64,000 nucleotides of DNA from positions 5,853,482-5,917,481 of the forward strand of contig OZ024898.1 in the NCBI GenBank assembly GCA_964017195.1, written 5' to 3'. Position numbers and translations under genes: made by a program. The notes below the pieces were generated by a model that searched no databases, was not told where the DNA came from, and saw only the letters and a program-made list of their open reading frames with translations. This DNA is from Siderastrea radians. Its lineage: Eukaryota; Cnidaria; Anthozoa; Scleractinia; Rhizangiidae. Positions 32,530-43,150 of this stretch are shown piece by piece. Within the stretch, counting starts at the first letter, position 1. Each line of letters begins with the position of its first letter.

Positions 32530-33560
32530 GAAGATCATCGCAGTGAAGGTGTTTCAAGAGGGTCCACAATAGGGTTCTCAGATCTCGCCATCCCGCCTAT
32601 TTTCTCCTGTTAATCCCGCCATCCCGCCCTTCTTTACGTCGAAATCCCGATCCCACCTAAAGTTTTATTAATAAATAGTTTTCTACTTTCATGATGAAAA
32701 CATCACATGCCTTTATAAAATGGATAGCAGACAAGTAAACACGTTTTTATGGTCGGTGCCCTCGATATCATTAAAATTATCGCCTCTAATGACCGTAACA
32801 AGTGTTTCGTTTGTGTTATTCTGTTTTAGACCTGTTTTACCTTTTCTTGTCCAGGTATAAGGGAAAGGTAAAAATTGACAAAGATTGTTTGCTACGATAT
32901 TCTGCCCATTCTCGGTCCTGCTTTTTTTGGAAGACAACCTACTAAATATTTAAATGAAAGGGTGGTTGTTCAAGCTGTGGCAGTGGTAATCGCGTCTTGG
33001 TTTTGATCTGAGGGTTGGCGTTTCCTTAGACAAAAAGTTTTCTCCACGTTGTTTCTCTACATCCAGCTGTATGTAAGTGAGTTGTGTCCTTAGACAAGTC
33101 TAGGGGCACAAAGTTCATGCAAGATTGGTCCAGTTATGAGGTATGCAAAAATGAAATATAACAAAAGATTTATAAAAGTTGAATCACCTAACTTACAGTT
33201 TATTTCAAAGCTTTCAGCGTCTTTATATTACTTGCTTTCAGTAAATTTCTGCTCGAAAATGTTTTTTTCTTTCGAAGAAGGCATCCCTGCTCGCACTCTT
33301 TTCATAACATACAGCAACAAAATTTATGATGCTGAATACCTCGTTTTTGGCGACCGCCGTTACATTACCGTCGGCCGGTGTGACCATACTGGCTAGACTA
33401 ACCATAACTGATCACAGCTGCTCCAACAAACGTGGGTTGGAAAAGTTAAGAATGCAGACAAGACCAAGAAATGCGACATGACATGTGACTCGATACCTCT
33501 TTAAGAAATCAACACAAAACATCACAAAAGGACTCATAATAGCTTGACATGCAGGCTACT
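32530..33560. other. Non-coding stretch, no gene seen
   Basis: A short CCCGCCATCCCGCC repeat is present at 32588-32632. An 86-codon frame (33136-33396) has no recognised features. Confidence 0.4.
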
Positions 33561-33579
33561 CTTCCTTGATCAATTCATC

Positions 33580-33773
33580 TTGGTCTGCGCCAAGGATCGA
33601 GACCTCTGGCAGGGACCGAAGCAGGAAGTCCGCGAATCACGGACTTCCGGCTTTTGTGCGCAGCCCCAGAAATTTGAACAATAACGGTTACTATCGGTTA
33701 CAAAAATGGGGAGCTATTGCGCTTGCGCGTTACCTGGCCCCTGCCAGAGGTCTCGATCCTTGGCGCAGACCAA
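33580..33773. mobile_element. 194-bp MITE with TTGGTCTGCGCCAAGGATCG ends
   Basis: The inverted termini are perfect complements over more than 30 bases and include CGAGACCTCTGGCAGGG. The interior has a smaller palindrome, GAAGTCCG..CGGACTTC (33630-33649). Low divergence of the TIRs suggests recent activity. Confidence 0.85.
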
Positions 33774-33859
33774 AAGGATCGTGGGCTCTGGGGACGAGAA
33801 TGGCCTTCATAATCGTAGAGTGGTCGGGAAAGTTGTCGGTAAATTGTCGGAAATAACAC

Positions 33860-33867
33860 TAGTGACG
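33860..33867. promoter_or_regulatory. CRE-like palindrome
   Basis: GTGACGTCAC lies about 65 bases upstream of the ATG of the degenerate THAP reading. It matches the placement of the CRE beside the second THAP exon. Confidence 0.35.
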
Positions 33868-33928
33868 TCACTGCTGGCGAGCTGGAAAATTGCGGGGATT
33901 CGAAGTGTAAGGACTTAAGCGGAAAATC

Positions 33929-34083
33929 ATGGTGTTTTGTGCTGCTATGAGAGTAAAGTAAGTAATTTTAAGTTTCCAGAAGATCCAGAACTGCCTCAAG
34001 AATGGCTCAAAGAATGAAAGGAGGATCGTTTCAACCCACAAAACACTGATTCACGTGTCTGTGCAGACCAGTTTACACCACAG
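33929..34083 (+). pseudogene. Degenerate THAP-domain exon
   Basis: ATG 33929 opens MVFCAAMRVK, then after a frameshift the reading FKFPEDPELPQEWLKE, an in-frame TGA at 34015-34017, and FNPQNTDSRVCADQFTPQ follow. This is the order of a THAP zinc finger: an N-terminal Cys, the F-x-FP block, a conserved Trp, then C-x2-(H/Q)F. The second cysteine of the C2CH set is missing, and His of the SxHF motif is Gln. It ends at CCACAG|GTAACC, a donor-like site. THAP domains bind DNA and are found in regulators and in P-element/Kolobok transposases. This copy is dead. Confidence 0.6.
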
Positions 34084-34089
34084 GTAACC

Positions 34090-34670
34090 AAAGCGATTCG
34101 ATCGAAAATAATCAGCTGTTTTCCATGGAAAATACCTAAAAATCCAAATAAAGTTTGAAGAACCTTACCTGTTATGTGTTTGCTGTGTTTTTGCCGGTTT
34201 TCCGAGCTTGTGGAGGTTGTTTTGAGCGGTAAGTTACAGCGGTATAAACCATCCATGTCCGCCCAAGAACGGAGCAACTTCACACGGGAATTCCAATTGC
34301 GTGTTCAGCATTTGCACAACGTAGAAATTTAGAAGAGAAATTTAGTAAGAATTTTGCATTTTGTTCAGTATAACTATGACTAGCTTGTATCTTCTGATGG
34401 TTGTTAGCTCTTTCAGTTAGTTTTTTTGAGAATTATAAGTCATAGCAGTTACTAAGTATTAACAATAACCTCGGGTTTTTGGCGCATAAATTAGGCTTCA
34501 ATAATTATAAACAAACGTAAATTTCGAGCCCTGAATGTAATGTTTTTCACACACTAAAATATTTCAGTTTTATCGCTTTAATACAGCGGCTGCAGGCCCT
34601 TCTTAAGCCTCTCACAATCCAACACTCAAGACAACCAACAACATAAACCCAGATTTAATAAACTGGCCGA
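34090..34670. other. Non-coding stretch after the THAP pseudogene
   Basis: No further THAP-gene exons are recognisable. AT-rich. Confidence 0.35.
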
Positions 34671-34677
34671 GCAGGTC

Positions 34678-35320
34678 CCAGGGGGGTTCTCCGGATTTCA
34701 AGTGACGGGGATAATCGAAGGATTTTTTTGGGGGGGTGGGGGGTTGAAATTTTCCATTCCGGGATGTTTTTGGGTAGGAAAATTTGGCAAGTATTTTTTT
34801 GGGTGGCTTGATTTGAATAGAGATTTTTTGGGTATTCAAAACAATCTGAAGAATTGTGGTAGTGCCTGTGTATCCTGGCCGCGTAGTTCCGCGAATATTA
34901 AGTACTGACAACCAAACTTGTTTTGCGGTTGTTTTAATTATATTTAACGATGGTGTCACATTACATTGCATCTGTTCCATAAAACCGGCTATACAATAGT
35001 CTGCAAAGTGTCCCGGGTGTATTTGACAAGGCTTTAATTCATTCAACTGATTTCTCACCCATCGTGTTTATCACTCGGCTTTATCCTCACTGGAATTCCC
35101 TTTTGCTGTAGTGAATTTTTGATATCTTTCGCTTGTGACTTGTGGGTTAATCCTTTCTGGAAATTTTTGAGGCTCGAAAATTCGGCATGGGATTTTGGGG
35201 GTTAATTTTTGGTCCAGGGATTTTTTGGGTTCCTTGGAGGCCCTAGGGATTTTTTGGGTTTTGATTTTTGCCCCCATTCGATCATCCCCGTCACTTGAAA
35301 TCCGGAGTACCCCCCTGGGA
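34678..35320. mobile_element. Foldback/TIR element with GGATTTTTTGGG motifs
   Basis: TCCGGATTTCAAGTGACGGG at the left mirrors CCCGTCACTTGAAATCCGGA at the right, with G and C runs adjoining. Between them, GGATTTTTTGGG-like motifs recur at least six times (34727, 34763, 34790, 34824, 35216, 35246). Motif-rich ends and TIRs point to a non-autonomous DNA transposon. Confidence 0.7.
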
Positions 35321-35329
35321 AGCAGGTGT

Positions 35330-37519
35330 TCCAGGCTGTTCCATGTTCATGATTTTTAGGGAGGCAGAAATGACATCATTTCAAGACGAACCTACCCATA
35401 TCAAGTTAATGACAGGTGTATCACTTAATATAATTATGGGGTCCACCCTTTGTACAGCTGCTATCTAAGTACTTTCAGGAGGGGGAAATGGTTGACCCAT
35501 AAAAACTGAAGGAATTGATTGTTGTTTGAAACAAAAAAAAAACTTCTTTTGTGGGTGTCGCATATGTTCCTTGTCACTCCAAGAAGTACTAATACCTCTT
35601 GAAAAGTTGTTCCTGCCAGCATGAATTTCTGACATTATAGGACCTTAAAACCCTAGAAAGTATCAAAACACGCTGACAATGGTCATTTTTAATTCAAACA
35701 CCCTAAGTGGTACCAAAGCATGATTTGTAATCACGGTGACCCCTTCACTACACTATGGGAGCCCCTCCCCTCTCACCTCCTAGGCTAAGTACCACTCTGT
35801 AGTAATTGAAGAAAATACAAAGTTTAGACACATTTCAAAGAGTATACAACTGTCAACCAAATATGATGTTAATATTATCTAGCAAGACTGCCAAGCTGTT
35901 AATGGACATATTCAAAGCCCTTTCAGTTTCCACTTTTACTTGGGAAGCTCTCTCTAATTTTTAAAACCAGACAAGATGGAATGGCTATTGGGATTTGTCG
36001 TCCCAGCTTCATACATATCCAGTAAGTGTATTGCCTATAAGCAACATTACTGTATACATGTTCTGAGAACGAAAGAGGAAACAACAGACTCATAAAAAAG
36101 ATACACAGATGAGCAAAAGGTAACTTATCAGTAAAGGGATTAAATAAATATGTCAACTACAAAAATAAATCTATATTAAATAAAAAAACAGGTTAGCTAA
36201 CCAGTAACAACAGTAGAAAAACAACATTAACTCGATTTCACAGTCTTAGAAATAATGAAATCACATTTGATTTGTTTAAGCTAAAATTTGAGAGTTTGTT
36301 TTTGCTTTCAACTAACAATTATATTACTTATATGTTGAACTGGTAGTACAACTGATTGTAAACCCAATACTTGTTAAAGGCATATACATCAAAGGAGTCA
36401 TAAAGTGCACAAGGTTGCTAAGAACTTAACAAGGTATACTGTTTATGTAATCATGTTCATTCATGTAATAAGGGTTTTTGTAATTGTCATTTCATTATTG
36501 TTCCTTGGTGTTTTACTACTTTTACGCCACCTTTTGTCAAATATCTTAGTATTTAGCACACAACCTCATAAGCATTGCAACATCTCATCAAGTATTAATG
36601 AAGGATCTTTTCTCATGAACACAATTTATAGGTGATTCATTTTCAGACCAAAATATGTAATTTTCCCTTCCCCACTTGTCCCCTGGTTCCTCCCCTGCTC
36701 CCAGAGGTTTTTCTTTCTCTTTTCCCAAACAAAATTCAACCACAAAGCAGCTCTCAGTGTGCCCACTGTTAGACGAAACATGTAATTTTCCTTACCCATC
36801 TTGAGAACCAGATGTGTAATTTTTCCCACCCATTTTCAGAACTGACAAAACATAACTGTCACCCCCGAATCAATTACCATTTTCAGACCTGACTTTTAAG
36901 TCAACAACCATTTTCAGACCAAAAAGGCTTTAAAACCATACTCATTTGGGTTGCACCAATCTTTACATGGAGTTTTTTCTCTGAACCCCCACCCCCCACG
37001 CCCCCCCCCCCCAAAAAAAAGAGCCCAAAGCAAAATTACGTTAATATGTACGTAATCCGGCCTTCATTTTCAAAATACTGATTATAATCTGTCTCAATGA
37101 CAGCTGGATTTAAAAAATTCTCTTCATCTGTCTCTAGGACATAGCAGGTGGTATCTTATCACAGGATTTGGGAATTGCACGACAGCAAAACACTTTCTCG
37201 CCCAGCTGGCATTACTGCACAGTTGCCAAAATTTAAATGCCCATAAATTTTGAGCCTAAGATTGTATACATACAAAACAACAAACAAACACAGTCACTAG
37301 TAACACTTTGCGATGTAGACAGATACATTCAACAAGATTCAAATACATTCAACAAGAACTGTAACCTGTTTTTGGCTATGTTCAAAATTTGAGCTGGATT
37401 TCCTGCCGCTGTTGCCGCGAGGATGAAAACCGTACTCACACAGGAACCATAATGGACACATGTATAAGAAGCTTTGCTTTACTCTAGTCAGTCTAGTCAG
37501 TAAGGCATAACAACAAACA
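35330..37519. other. Non-coding stretch up to the gap
   Basis: Imperfect repeats of TGTAATTTTCCC..CCATTTTCAGACC lie at 36640-36920. A C-run and an A-run lie at 37000-37020. No gene is supported. Confidence 0.4.
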
Positions 37520-37719
37520 NNNNNNNNNNNNNNNNNNNNNNNNNNNNNNNNNNNNNNNNNNNNNNNNNNNNNNNNNNNNNNNNNNNNNNNNNNNNNNNNN
37601 NNNNNNNNNNNNNNNNNNNNNNNNNNNNNNNNNNNNNNNNNNNNNNNNNNNNNNNNNNNNNNNNNNNNNNNNNNNNNNNNNNNNNNNNNNNNNNNNNNNN
37701 NNNNNNNNNNNNNNNNNNN
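37520..37719. other. Assembly gap of 200 N
   Basis: Exactly 200 N. The round number suggests a placeholder scaffold gap of unknown true size. It lies 150 bases from the start of the tRNA-like repeat array. Confidence 1.
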
Positions 37720-37870
37720 TCGATCATGTTAAGTGTACAAAAGGGCTGCAAAGAACAACAAAAATGCCTCAAATAAAGTGGTAACGCATTTATTAACGAT
37801 TATACGGCGAACTTTTACAGTGTAATGAATAAATAAGCTTAAACATTCTCCATTAAACTTTACCAATTCC

Positions 37871-37921
37871 CTGACCTCTGCGATACCGGTGCAGCGCTCT
37901 AACCAATTGAGCTAAGAAGCC
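37871..37921 (-). tRNA. tRNA-Thr-like sequence, partial copy (B box missing)
   Basis: It has D-arm and anticodon arm as in the other copies. The T-arm and acceptor 3' half are absent; the sequence before 37871 is unrelated. Confidence 0.4.
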
Positions 37922-38098
37922 AACTGGGAGCTGGTCATTAAATTGGTTTGTAATATACCCAGGAAAGATGAAGATGAAATTATGAATATATGAAATTCAT
38001 ATATTTGAACTGCGGAATGAAGAAATAAATGTTAAGAAGATCCTCGCAGTTATTAACGCAACTTATGCAGTTGCGAAAAAGAAAGCCTGAAAAAATCA

Positions 38099-38169
38099 GG
38101 CTTGCCGGGATTCGAACCCTGACCTCTGCGATACCGGTGCAGCGCTCTAACCAATTGAGCTAAGAAGCC
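38099..38169 (-). tRNA. tRNA-Thr-like sequence, copy 2
   Basis: 71 bases, with the same A box, GGT anticodon loop and B box as 28327-28397. Acceptor position 6 is C against C here (GGCTTCT), one more mismatch. It is likely a repeat-borne pseudogene with intact Pol III promoter boxes. Confidence 0.45.
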
Positions 38170-38506
38170 AACTGGGAGCTGGTCATTAAATTGGTTCGTA
38201 ATATACCCAGGAAAGATGAAGATGAAATTATGAATATATGAAATTCATATATTTGAACTGCGGAATGAAGAAATAAATGTTAAGAAGATCCTCGCAGTTA
38301 TTAACGCAACTTGTGCAGTTGCGAAAAAGAAAGTTATTAACGCAGTTATTAACGCAACTGCATAAGTTGCGTTAATAACTGCGAGGATCTTCTTAACATT
38401 TATTTCTTCATTCCGCAGTTCAAATATATGAATTTCATATATTCATAATTTCATCTTCATCTTTCCTGGGTATATTACGAACCAATTTAATGACCAGCTC
38501 CCAGTT

Positions 38507-38577
38507 GGCTTCTTAGCTCAATTGGTTAGAGCGCTGCACCGGTATCGCAGAGGTCAGGGTTCGAATCCCGGCAAGCC
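38507..38577 (+). tRNA. tRNA-Thr-like sequence, copy 3
   Basis: This is the mirror copy of 38099-38169 in the palindrome. A TGATTTTTTCAGGC segment follows the 3' end; its T6 run would terminate Pol III, and GCCTGA..TCAGGC forms a small hairpin around it. Confidence 0.45.
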
Positions 38578-38695
38578 TGATTTTTTCAGGCTTTCTTTTT
38601 CGCAACTGCATAAGTTGCGTTAATAACTGCGAGGATCTTCTTAACATTTATTTCTTCATTCCGCAGTTCAAATATATGAATTTCATATATTCATA

Positions 38696-38838
38696 ATTTT
38701 ACCAATCCCGTCGTTTACTTTCGAAGCCATTGCTGTCGGTCGAATATCATCTGAGATTTTGCAGTCCGATTCTGTGGCAATTAGCTCAAACTGGTATGGC
38801 TCTACGTTAAATGCCACAGGTTTGAGCTCCTCGGCCAT
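38696..38838 (-). CDS. Minus-strand N-terminal coding exon (PYQFE-type)
   Basis: ATG at 38838 opens a 47-codon frame containing MAEELKPVAFNVEPYQFELI, then acidic and polar residues and MASKVNDGIG, ending at a donor-like G|GTAAAA (38698/38697). An upstream in-frame ATG at 38880 is also possible. The PYQFE start resembles, from general knowledge, the N-termini of P2X7-tail-like domain proteins that are expanded in anthozoans; this link is tentative. The tRNA-like palindrome begins immediately after the donor, so the rest of the gene may have been displaced or lie across the gap. Confidence 0.4.
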
Positions 38839-38943
38839 TCTCAACGCAAAGAAAACGGGTGAAAACAGAGAATTTTCCAAAAAATTACAACAATACTCTT
38901 CAATACTCGCCTTTGGATCTTGAGCTTTCTTTGCTCATCAACA

Positions 38944-38955
38944 GTGACGTCACAG
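38944..38955. promoter_or_regulatory. CRE palindrome between divergent exons
   Basis: AGTGACGTCACAG lies about 105 bases upstream of the minus-strand ATG (38838) and about 235 bases upstream of the plus-strand THAP exon. This arrangement fits a shared bidirectional promoter. Confidence 0.4.
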
Positions 38956-39180
38956 AATCAGCTGTCGTTTCCATTCCTTCCATTTAAGCGCGCGGTCATT
39001 TCAGAAACGATTTCGTGAAACCTTCGGATATCTTCGTACTTTTGGCTTTATTACTCCTTTTAAGGTCTCAGGAAGGAAAATTTCGGTCCAGTTTGGCTTT
39101 ACAATGATTTCTTTGTGTCAAGACGCGTTTAAACGGCTAAAGCGGAATTATCAAAATTTGGGTTTATTTGACCTTTAAAG

Positions 39181-39387
39181 ATCCCAGTGACTTCCAAGCG
39201 CACTGTGCTCTGCTCGGCGCACTTCGAGGACGATTGCTACGAGTACAAATCATCGGTGATTGATACAATCGAGCAGAGTGGGAGAGTAAATATCCGAGAT
39301 TATATAAAGAGGACCGCTGTGCCCACGAGAGATACTGTTGTTCCTGCAGCTCCAGAAGAAGTTCCCAGTGATCGAACGAAAGGATAA
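39181..39387 (+). CDS. THAP-domain exon (C-terminal half of the finger)
   Basis: After an acceptor-like CTTTAAAG, the frame reads IPVTSKRTVLCSAHFEDDCY, the C-x2-HF-x2-D signature of THAP zinc fingers, and ends the domain with the conserved AVPT at codons 48-51. Both zinc ligands of this half (Cys and His) are present. The first half, with the other two cysteines, must lie upstream and was not found. The frame stops at TAA 39385-39387, two bases before a consensus GTAAGC donor, so the gene may be damaged at the exon end. A possible continuation with threonine/serine-rich reading starts after an acceptor at 39822. Confidence 0.6.
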   Translation: MPVTSKRTVLCSAHFEDDCYEYKSSVIDTIEQSGRVNIRDYIKRTAVPTRDTVVPAAPEEVPSDRTKG

Positions 39388-39821
39388 GTAAGCCAAATAT
39401 TTGCGATATTAAGACTTACATGTTTGATCAGTTACGTAGCACATGTATTCAATGGTATAAACTGATCCCCGGGAAACTGATATTGTTTGGTAGGCTAAGC
39501 CCATCCTACTTTTGATACATAGATAAGAACAGGCATACATCATTCATTGTGTTAGTAATAACCCGTGTTAAGGGTGGTGCTCATATGGGATTCTGTTGCT
39601 ATCTAATGACAGATTACGGTATGTGCTTTTCTAACAAAAGCCTTGACATCAACGTGCACATTCTCCTGTTGTTCAGTTATCACTAAAATCCTTTTTTTCC
39701 CTTGTTCTCAGAGTGGTCTGACTGACATTAATTCATCTCCCATTTAATTTCTCTGAAACCACCTGAATAAACAGTATATGTACAATAATTATTGTCGTTT
39801 TAATTTCTGATTCATGTGTAG

Positions 39822-39998
39822 AGCAAGAGGTATTGCAGCAGAGCAATACTGCTTCTGTTGAGAGAACAACCACTCAGAACAGCTCAAAAACCTCAGAACT
39901 GTCCAAATGCAAAACCAAGGTCATACCAGGACAAGCTGCCAAGCAACATTACTACTGTCATTATGACATGCATGTTTTATTACTTTTGTCAACATAAG
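39822..39998 (+). CDS. Possible second exon of the THAP gene
   Basis: After CATGTGTAG a frame reads QEVLQQSNTASVERTTTQNS followed by further polar residues to about 39998. Composition (Ser, Thr, Gln, Lys) is typical of linker sequence after a THAP domain. It could only be used if the stop at 39385 is avoided, so support is weak. Confidence 0.25.
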
Positions 39999-40302
39999 AA
40001 AACTGCTGTTCTTACTTTGTCAAATTTAGTTTGCTATTTTATTATGTGCACACCACTTCCATAATACACAAGCCAAGCCAGTGGTTTACCATTGTTGTTT
40101 CAGTGTTAACTGTCATTTCTAAAAATTGTTTTAAATAAGTACTTTTGGATACCTTTTGGATATTTTCGGCATGTAACATACATTTTACAGTTATGGTTTG
40201 AGTAGTTGTTTGCAGTGGTCTCAATTAACACAAATGACACATTGACTCACGTAGTGGGTGAGACTATATGCCAAAAAGTCAAAAAGTCCAGTCTCTAACA
40301 AG

Positions 40303-40309
40303 GATGTGT

Positions 40310-40340
<31 letters not shown>

Positions 40341-40341
40341 T
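40303..40341. repeat. (GT)n followed by poly-G
   Basis: GTGTGTGTGTGTGTGTGTGT is followed by a G18 run. Confidence 0.95.
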
Positions 40342-40799
40342 GGGCTCAATTACAAGGAATGGCCCAGCGAAAATGTTCAGTACTTGACTGGTTTGAGAGA
40401 GTCTAGTCATCCTCTAAATCACAAGTGAAATAATTGTAACAAATAAATGATCTGTTTAATTCGAACAGTACTGATGGATTTCATTCAGCATCATCATTAT
40501 CGTTCCTTCCCCTCAAGTTTCAATATCAGGGTTATCAATAAAACTGAATGCCGTGAAAAACATACATGTAATCTCAATACATTTACACGAAAGAGCAGCA
40601 TAACTGGATATATCCTATGGGTAGTATGTAGCATGTAATGGTGACTGGACTGAGTGCAGTACAGTTCAGGAAGTCATCAGACAAGTAATTTGAAATTGGC
40701 CAAAAGAGTAGTCGGGATTGATTTGAAACAACAAGCAGGATTCCCCCCGATTGCTCTCCCATTCTCAAATCCTTGATTTAGCAAACCTCCTCATGACCC

Positions 40800-41160
40800 C
40801 GGGAGGGGGGGGGGGACTTGACCCATGTTTTGGTATAGGGATGCTACTGGGGGATTGAAACCCTGACCTTGTTTAAGACAAGAAAACGCCCAAAATACCT
40901 AACCTGTTTAAGACAACACCCTTCATTTTAGGTCCTTGTATAGGACAAATGACACAAAATACAATCTGTTCAGGACAGACAGAAAAAATTATATACCCTG
41001 TTTAGGACAAAGAGGCCAAAAGCAATACCCTGTCAAGCAGCACATCCCTGAATAAGTCACAGACAGAAAAAATTATGTACCCTGCTTAGGACAAAGAGGC
41101 CAAAAGCCATAACCTGTCAAGTGGCACATCCCTGTATAAGTCAGCCCCCCCCCCCCACCC
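40800..41160. repeat. Minisatellite-like CCTGTTTAGGACAAA units
   Basis: Two clear copies of about 87 bases (AGACAGAAAAAATTAT..GTCAAGYRGCACATCCCTG at 40977 and 41062) follow older degenerate units with CCTGTTTAAGACAA. It is bounded by G- and C-runs (40800-40814, 41145-41155) that mirror each other, so the whole may be one TIR element. Confidence 0.65.
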
Positions 41161-42205
41161 TTCCCGGCTTATAACTCAGACCAAAGGTCATTTCCCTTTA
41201 ATTTGTTCCACTGCAATTTTAACCTGATATTCAAGATTCCCATTTTCGTTTTGCTTTCCCTTGAAGGTTCCAGAAATTGGGATTCAGCGGGGCAATGATG
41301 TTGTGCAAATAGCAAATGCACGATTAGAATGTCTATGTGAACTTCTTTTTAATCAAAACTTTAGATATATTTTATCCATTTTACAAACAGTTGAGAAGCT
41401 GCCCATCTCACTGAACCTGATTGGAATGACTGATGCATATATTGCTAACCCCTTATTGGGCACCTACGTGGTTGCACTCCAGCTACCTAGCAACAGGTGC
41501 ACAGTAAAGGCAACGATGCACAAGCAAGTATTTTGTTATAGATAAAATTACTAAGAATTATTATATCCTCTTGCTTGTCTGTGGAGAGCCATAAAAGTCA
41601 GTGGATGGTCCATCGATAAGCGACAGCCCGGATGAATCTGCAAGAAAAGAAACTATGAGTCCCAAATAACAATAGTTTCCATTGAATTCAGGCTGTGACT
41701 AAGTGTCAGTAAATTGAAGAAAACCTGGAGCTATACGACATTCCGCTTATCATAACAAAATTGATAAATGCAATGCGTCAACCCCCCAAAAAAAGAATCA
41801 AAGTCGAGATAATAGATATAGCCCGCATGGACAAGCGCGGCTTGTAAACAAGAATATTCGCCCGCGGGCGAGATATACAAACAAATAAATGTTGTCACTG
41901 TATGTCAATAGTTCATGGAGTGTATACGTGAGAAAGATATAAACAGACCAAAACTTTCTGTCGTAATTACTTCATTGACCCAATGAGAGGAAGATTAAGC
42001 GACTAATCAGCAGCCGTTTTGTTCGTGACTGCATTGTAGAAGCAAAAAATAATTCGAGGTAACGCGACGAGAGCGACTGGACAATGCAATGCAAATATCA
42101 TATAGGTCGAACGGGTCCGGGTTTTGCCGCCTGTCGATATAGCGAGAGCCAAATTCCAGTAGCAAGGACTTGTATACGTTAAAAAAAAATACTTCGCAAT
42201 TACAC
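41160..42205. other. No recognised gene
   Basis: The frame 41267-41545 (after CTTGAAG, ending TAG) encodes 92 residues with hydrophobic clusters and no motif I know. It could be an exon, but no conserved copy is available for comparison. Confidence 0.25.
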
Positions 42206-42209
42206 GTAC

Positions 42210-42401
42210 CATGCGTTTACGGTATCTTGCCTCTAACACTGCTCGCGTAAGTCCTTCCACTTGGGCTTCTCGATTCCTTTGTCGTCTTCAACTTCGGCTA
42301 GTGGTTCGTCCTGATCTGATTTGGTCGTAAATTACTTCAACATCTTGATTGCCCTCCTCTGCAATATCCTTTTCGTCGCGGCTACTCGATGATTCAGACA
42401 T
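42210..42401 (-). pseudogene. Minus-strand 5' coding exon with one in-frame stop
   Basis: ATG at 42401 opens MSESSSSRDEKDIAEEGNQD, an acidic start, followed by an arginine-rich part (RRQRNREAQVEGLTRAVLEA) and ending ..KRM|GTACGT, a good donor at 42209. One TGA (42290-42288) interrupts the 64-codon frame after SGRTTSRS. The same frame continues cleanly, so this looks like a recently inactivated first exon of a nuclear or retroelement-gag-like protein. No downstream exon was found. Confidence 0.4.
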
Positions 42402-43150
42402 TTATTACCCATTTCCGAATCACTGGACATGGTTTTCTCCTAAAAATCCTCCTTCGTGACATAAAATCACTGAGCGTAAACAAAACCTCTGTCCCCAAAA
42501 TTACGTCACAACCAAGGAATTTCGCAACAAACTCGATCCAGTCCTCTGACCATTTTTCGGGGCAAAATGGCCCAACTTTCAGCGCTTGTAAAATCGTCAA
42601 TTTTTTTCCTAGCCATCTCAAATTTTGGAATCGTGCATTTTAAACGATATATTTTACAACAATGTAAAAACAAATTTGGTTTCATATACACTTTAAGTGA
42701 TCGAACAAGCTTGGAGATACGTTCAATACTTGAAGGTTTTCATTCATTTCAACTTGAATTATGCCTCTTAAGCCTTACCAGAAAAAAAAGGGTTTTCAAT
42801 CAACACTGAAATTGGAGGGAACATTCTGGAAATGGCCTTCTTTTGCCTGCGTGAGAAACAGTAAATGTGATTTGACCCGCAACGGAGATTTCTAAGGAAC
42901 TCAGTGAACCCGTGAACCACCCAAATGTTTTAATTACTACATTCCAAATGTTTTTACATGCCCCTTAACGTCCATTTGATTTAATCAAAGACTCTCTTTC
43001 TTGTGCCTTAAATATAAGAGATAAAAAGAACGCAATTGAGCTTTCTTTTCGTAGTTTTCTCTCGAATGAGCGTTATTAAAAAAAAAGACAGAGAGTTACA
43101 GAAGTGGTCATTGTGTAACATCCATTAATTCTCAACTTTCGGGGAAACAC
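42402..43150. other. Upstream region of the broken minus-strand exon
   Basis: Contains a half-CRE (TTACGTCAC, 42501). No coding feature is supported. Confidence 0.35.

Larger units (their letters stand above)
37870..38323. repeat. Tandem tRNA-like repeat units, period 248 bp
   Basis: CTGACCTCTGCGATACCGG occurs at 37871 and 38119, giving a 248-base unit. Each unit contains the tRNA-like segment, CTGGTCATTAAATTGG, GATGAAATTATGAATATATG and GATCCTCGCAGTTATTAACG. The first unit is truncated at its start by the gap-side junction. Confidence 0.85.
37977..38700. repeat. 0.7-kb near-perfect palindrome of the tRNA-like repeat
   Basis: Arms 37977-38323 and 38353-38700 are almost exact reverse complements with a 29-base centre. 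The right arm stops abruptly at 38700, within a few bases of the end of the minus-strand coding exon. Such a structure is unstable in vivo and in cloning, or may be an assembly join next to the gap. Confidence 0.85.

Noticed and set aside
38507..38577. Functional tRNA-Thr gene
   Set aside because: C at position 33, mismatched anticodon stem and a short T region, plus membership in a tandem/inverted repeat, fit a tRNA-derived pseudogene better.
37870..38700. CRISPR-like array because of regular repeats
   Set aside because: The units are 248 bases, carry a tRNA-like segment and are partly inverted. There are no short repeats with unique spacers, and the genome is eukaryotic.
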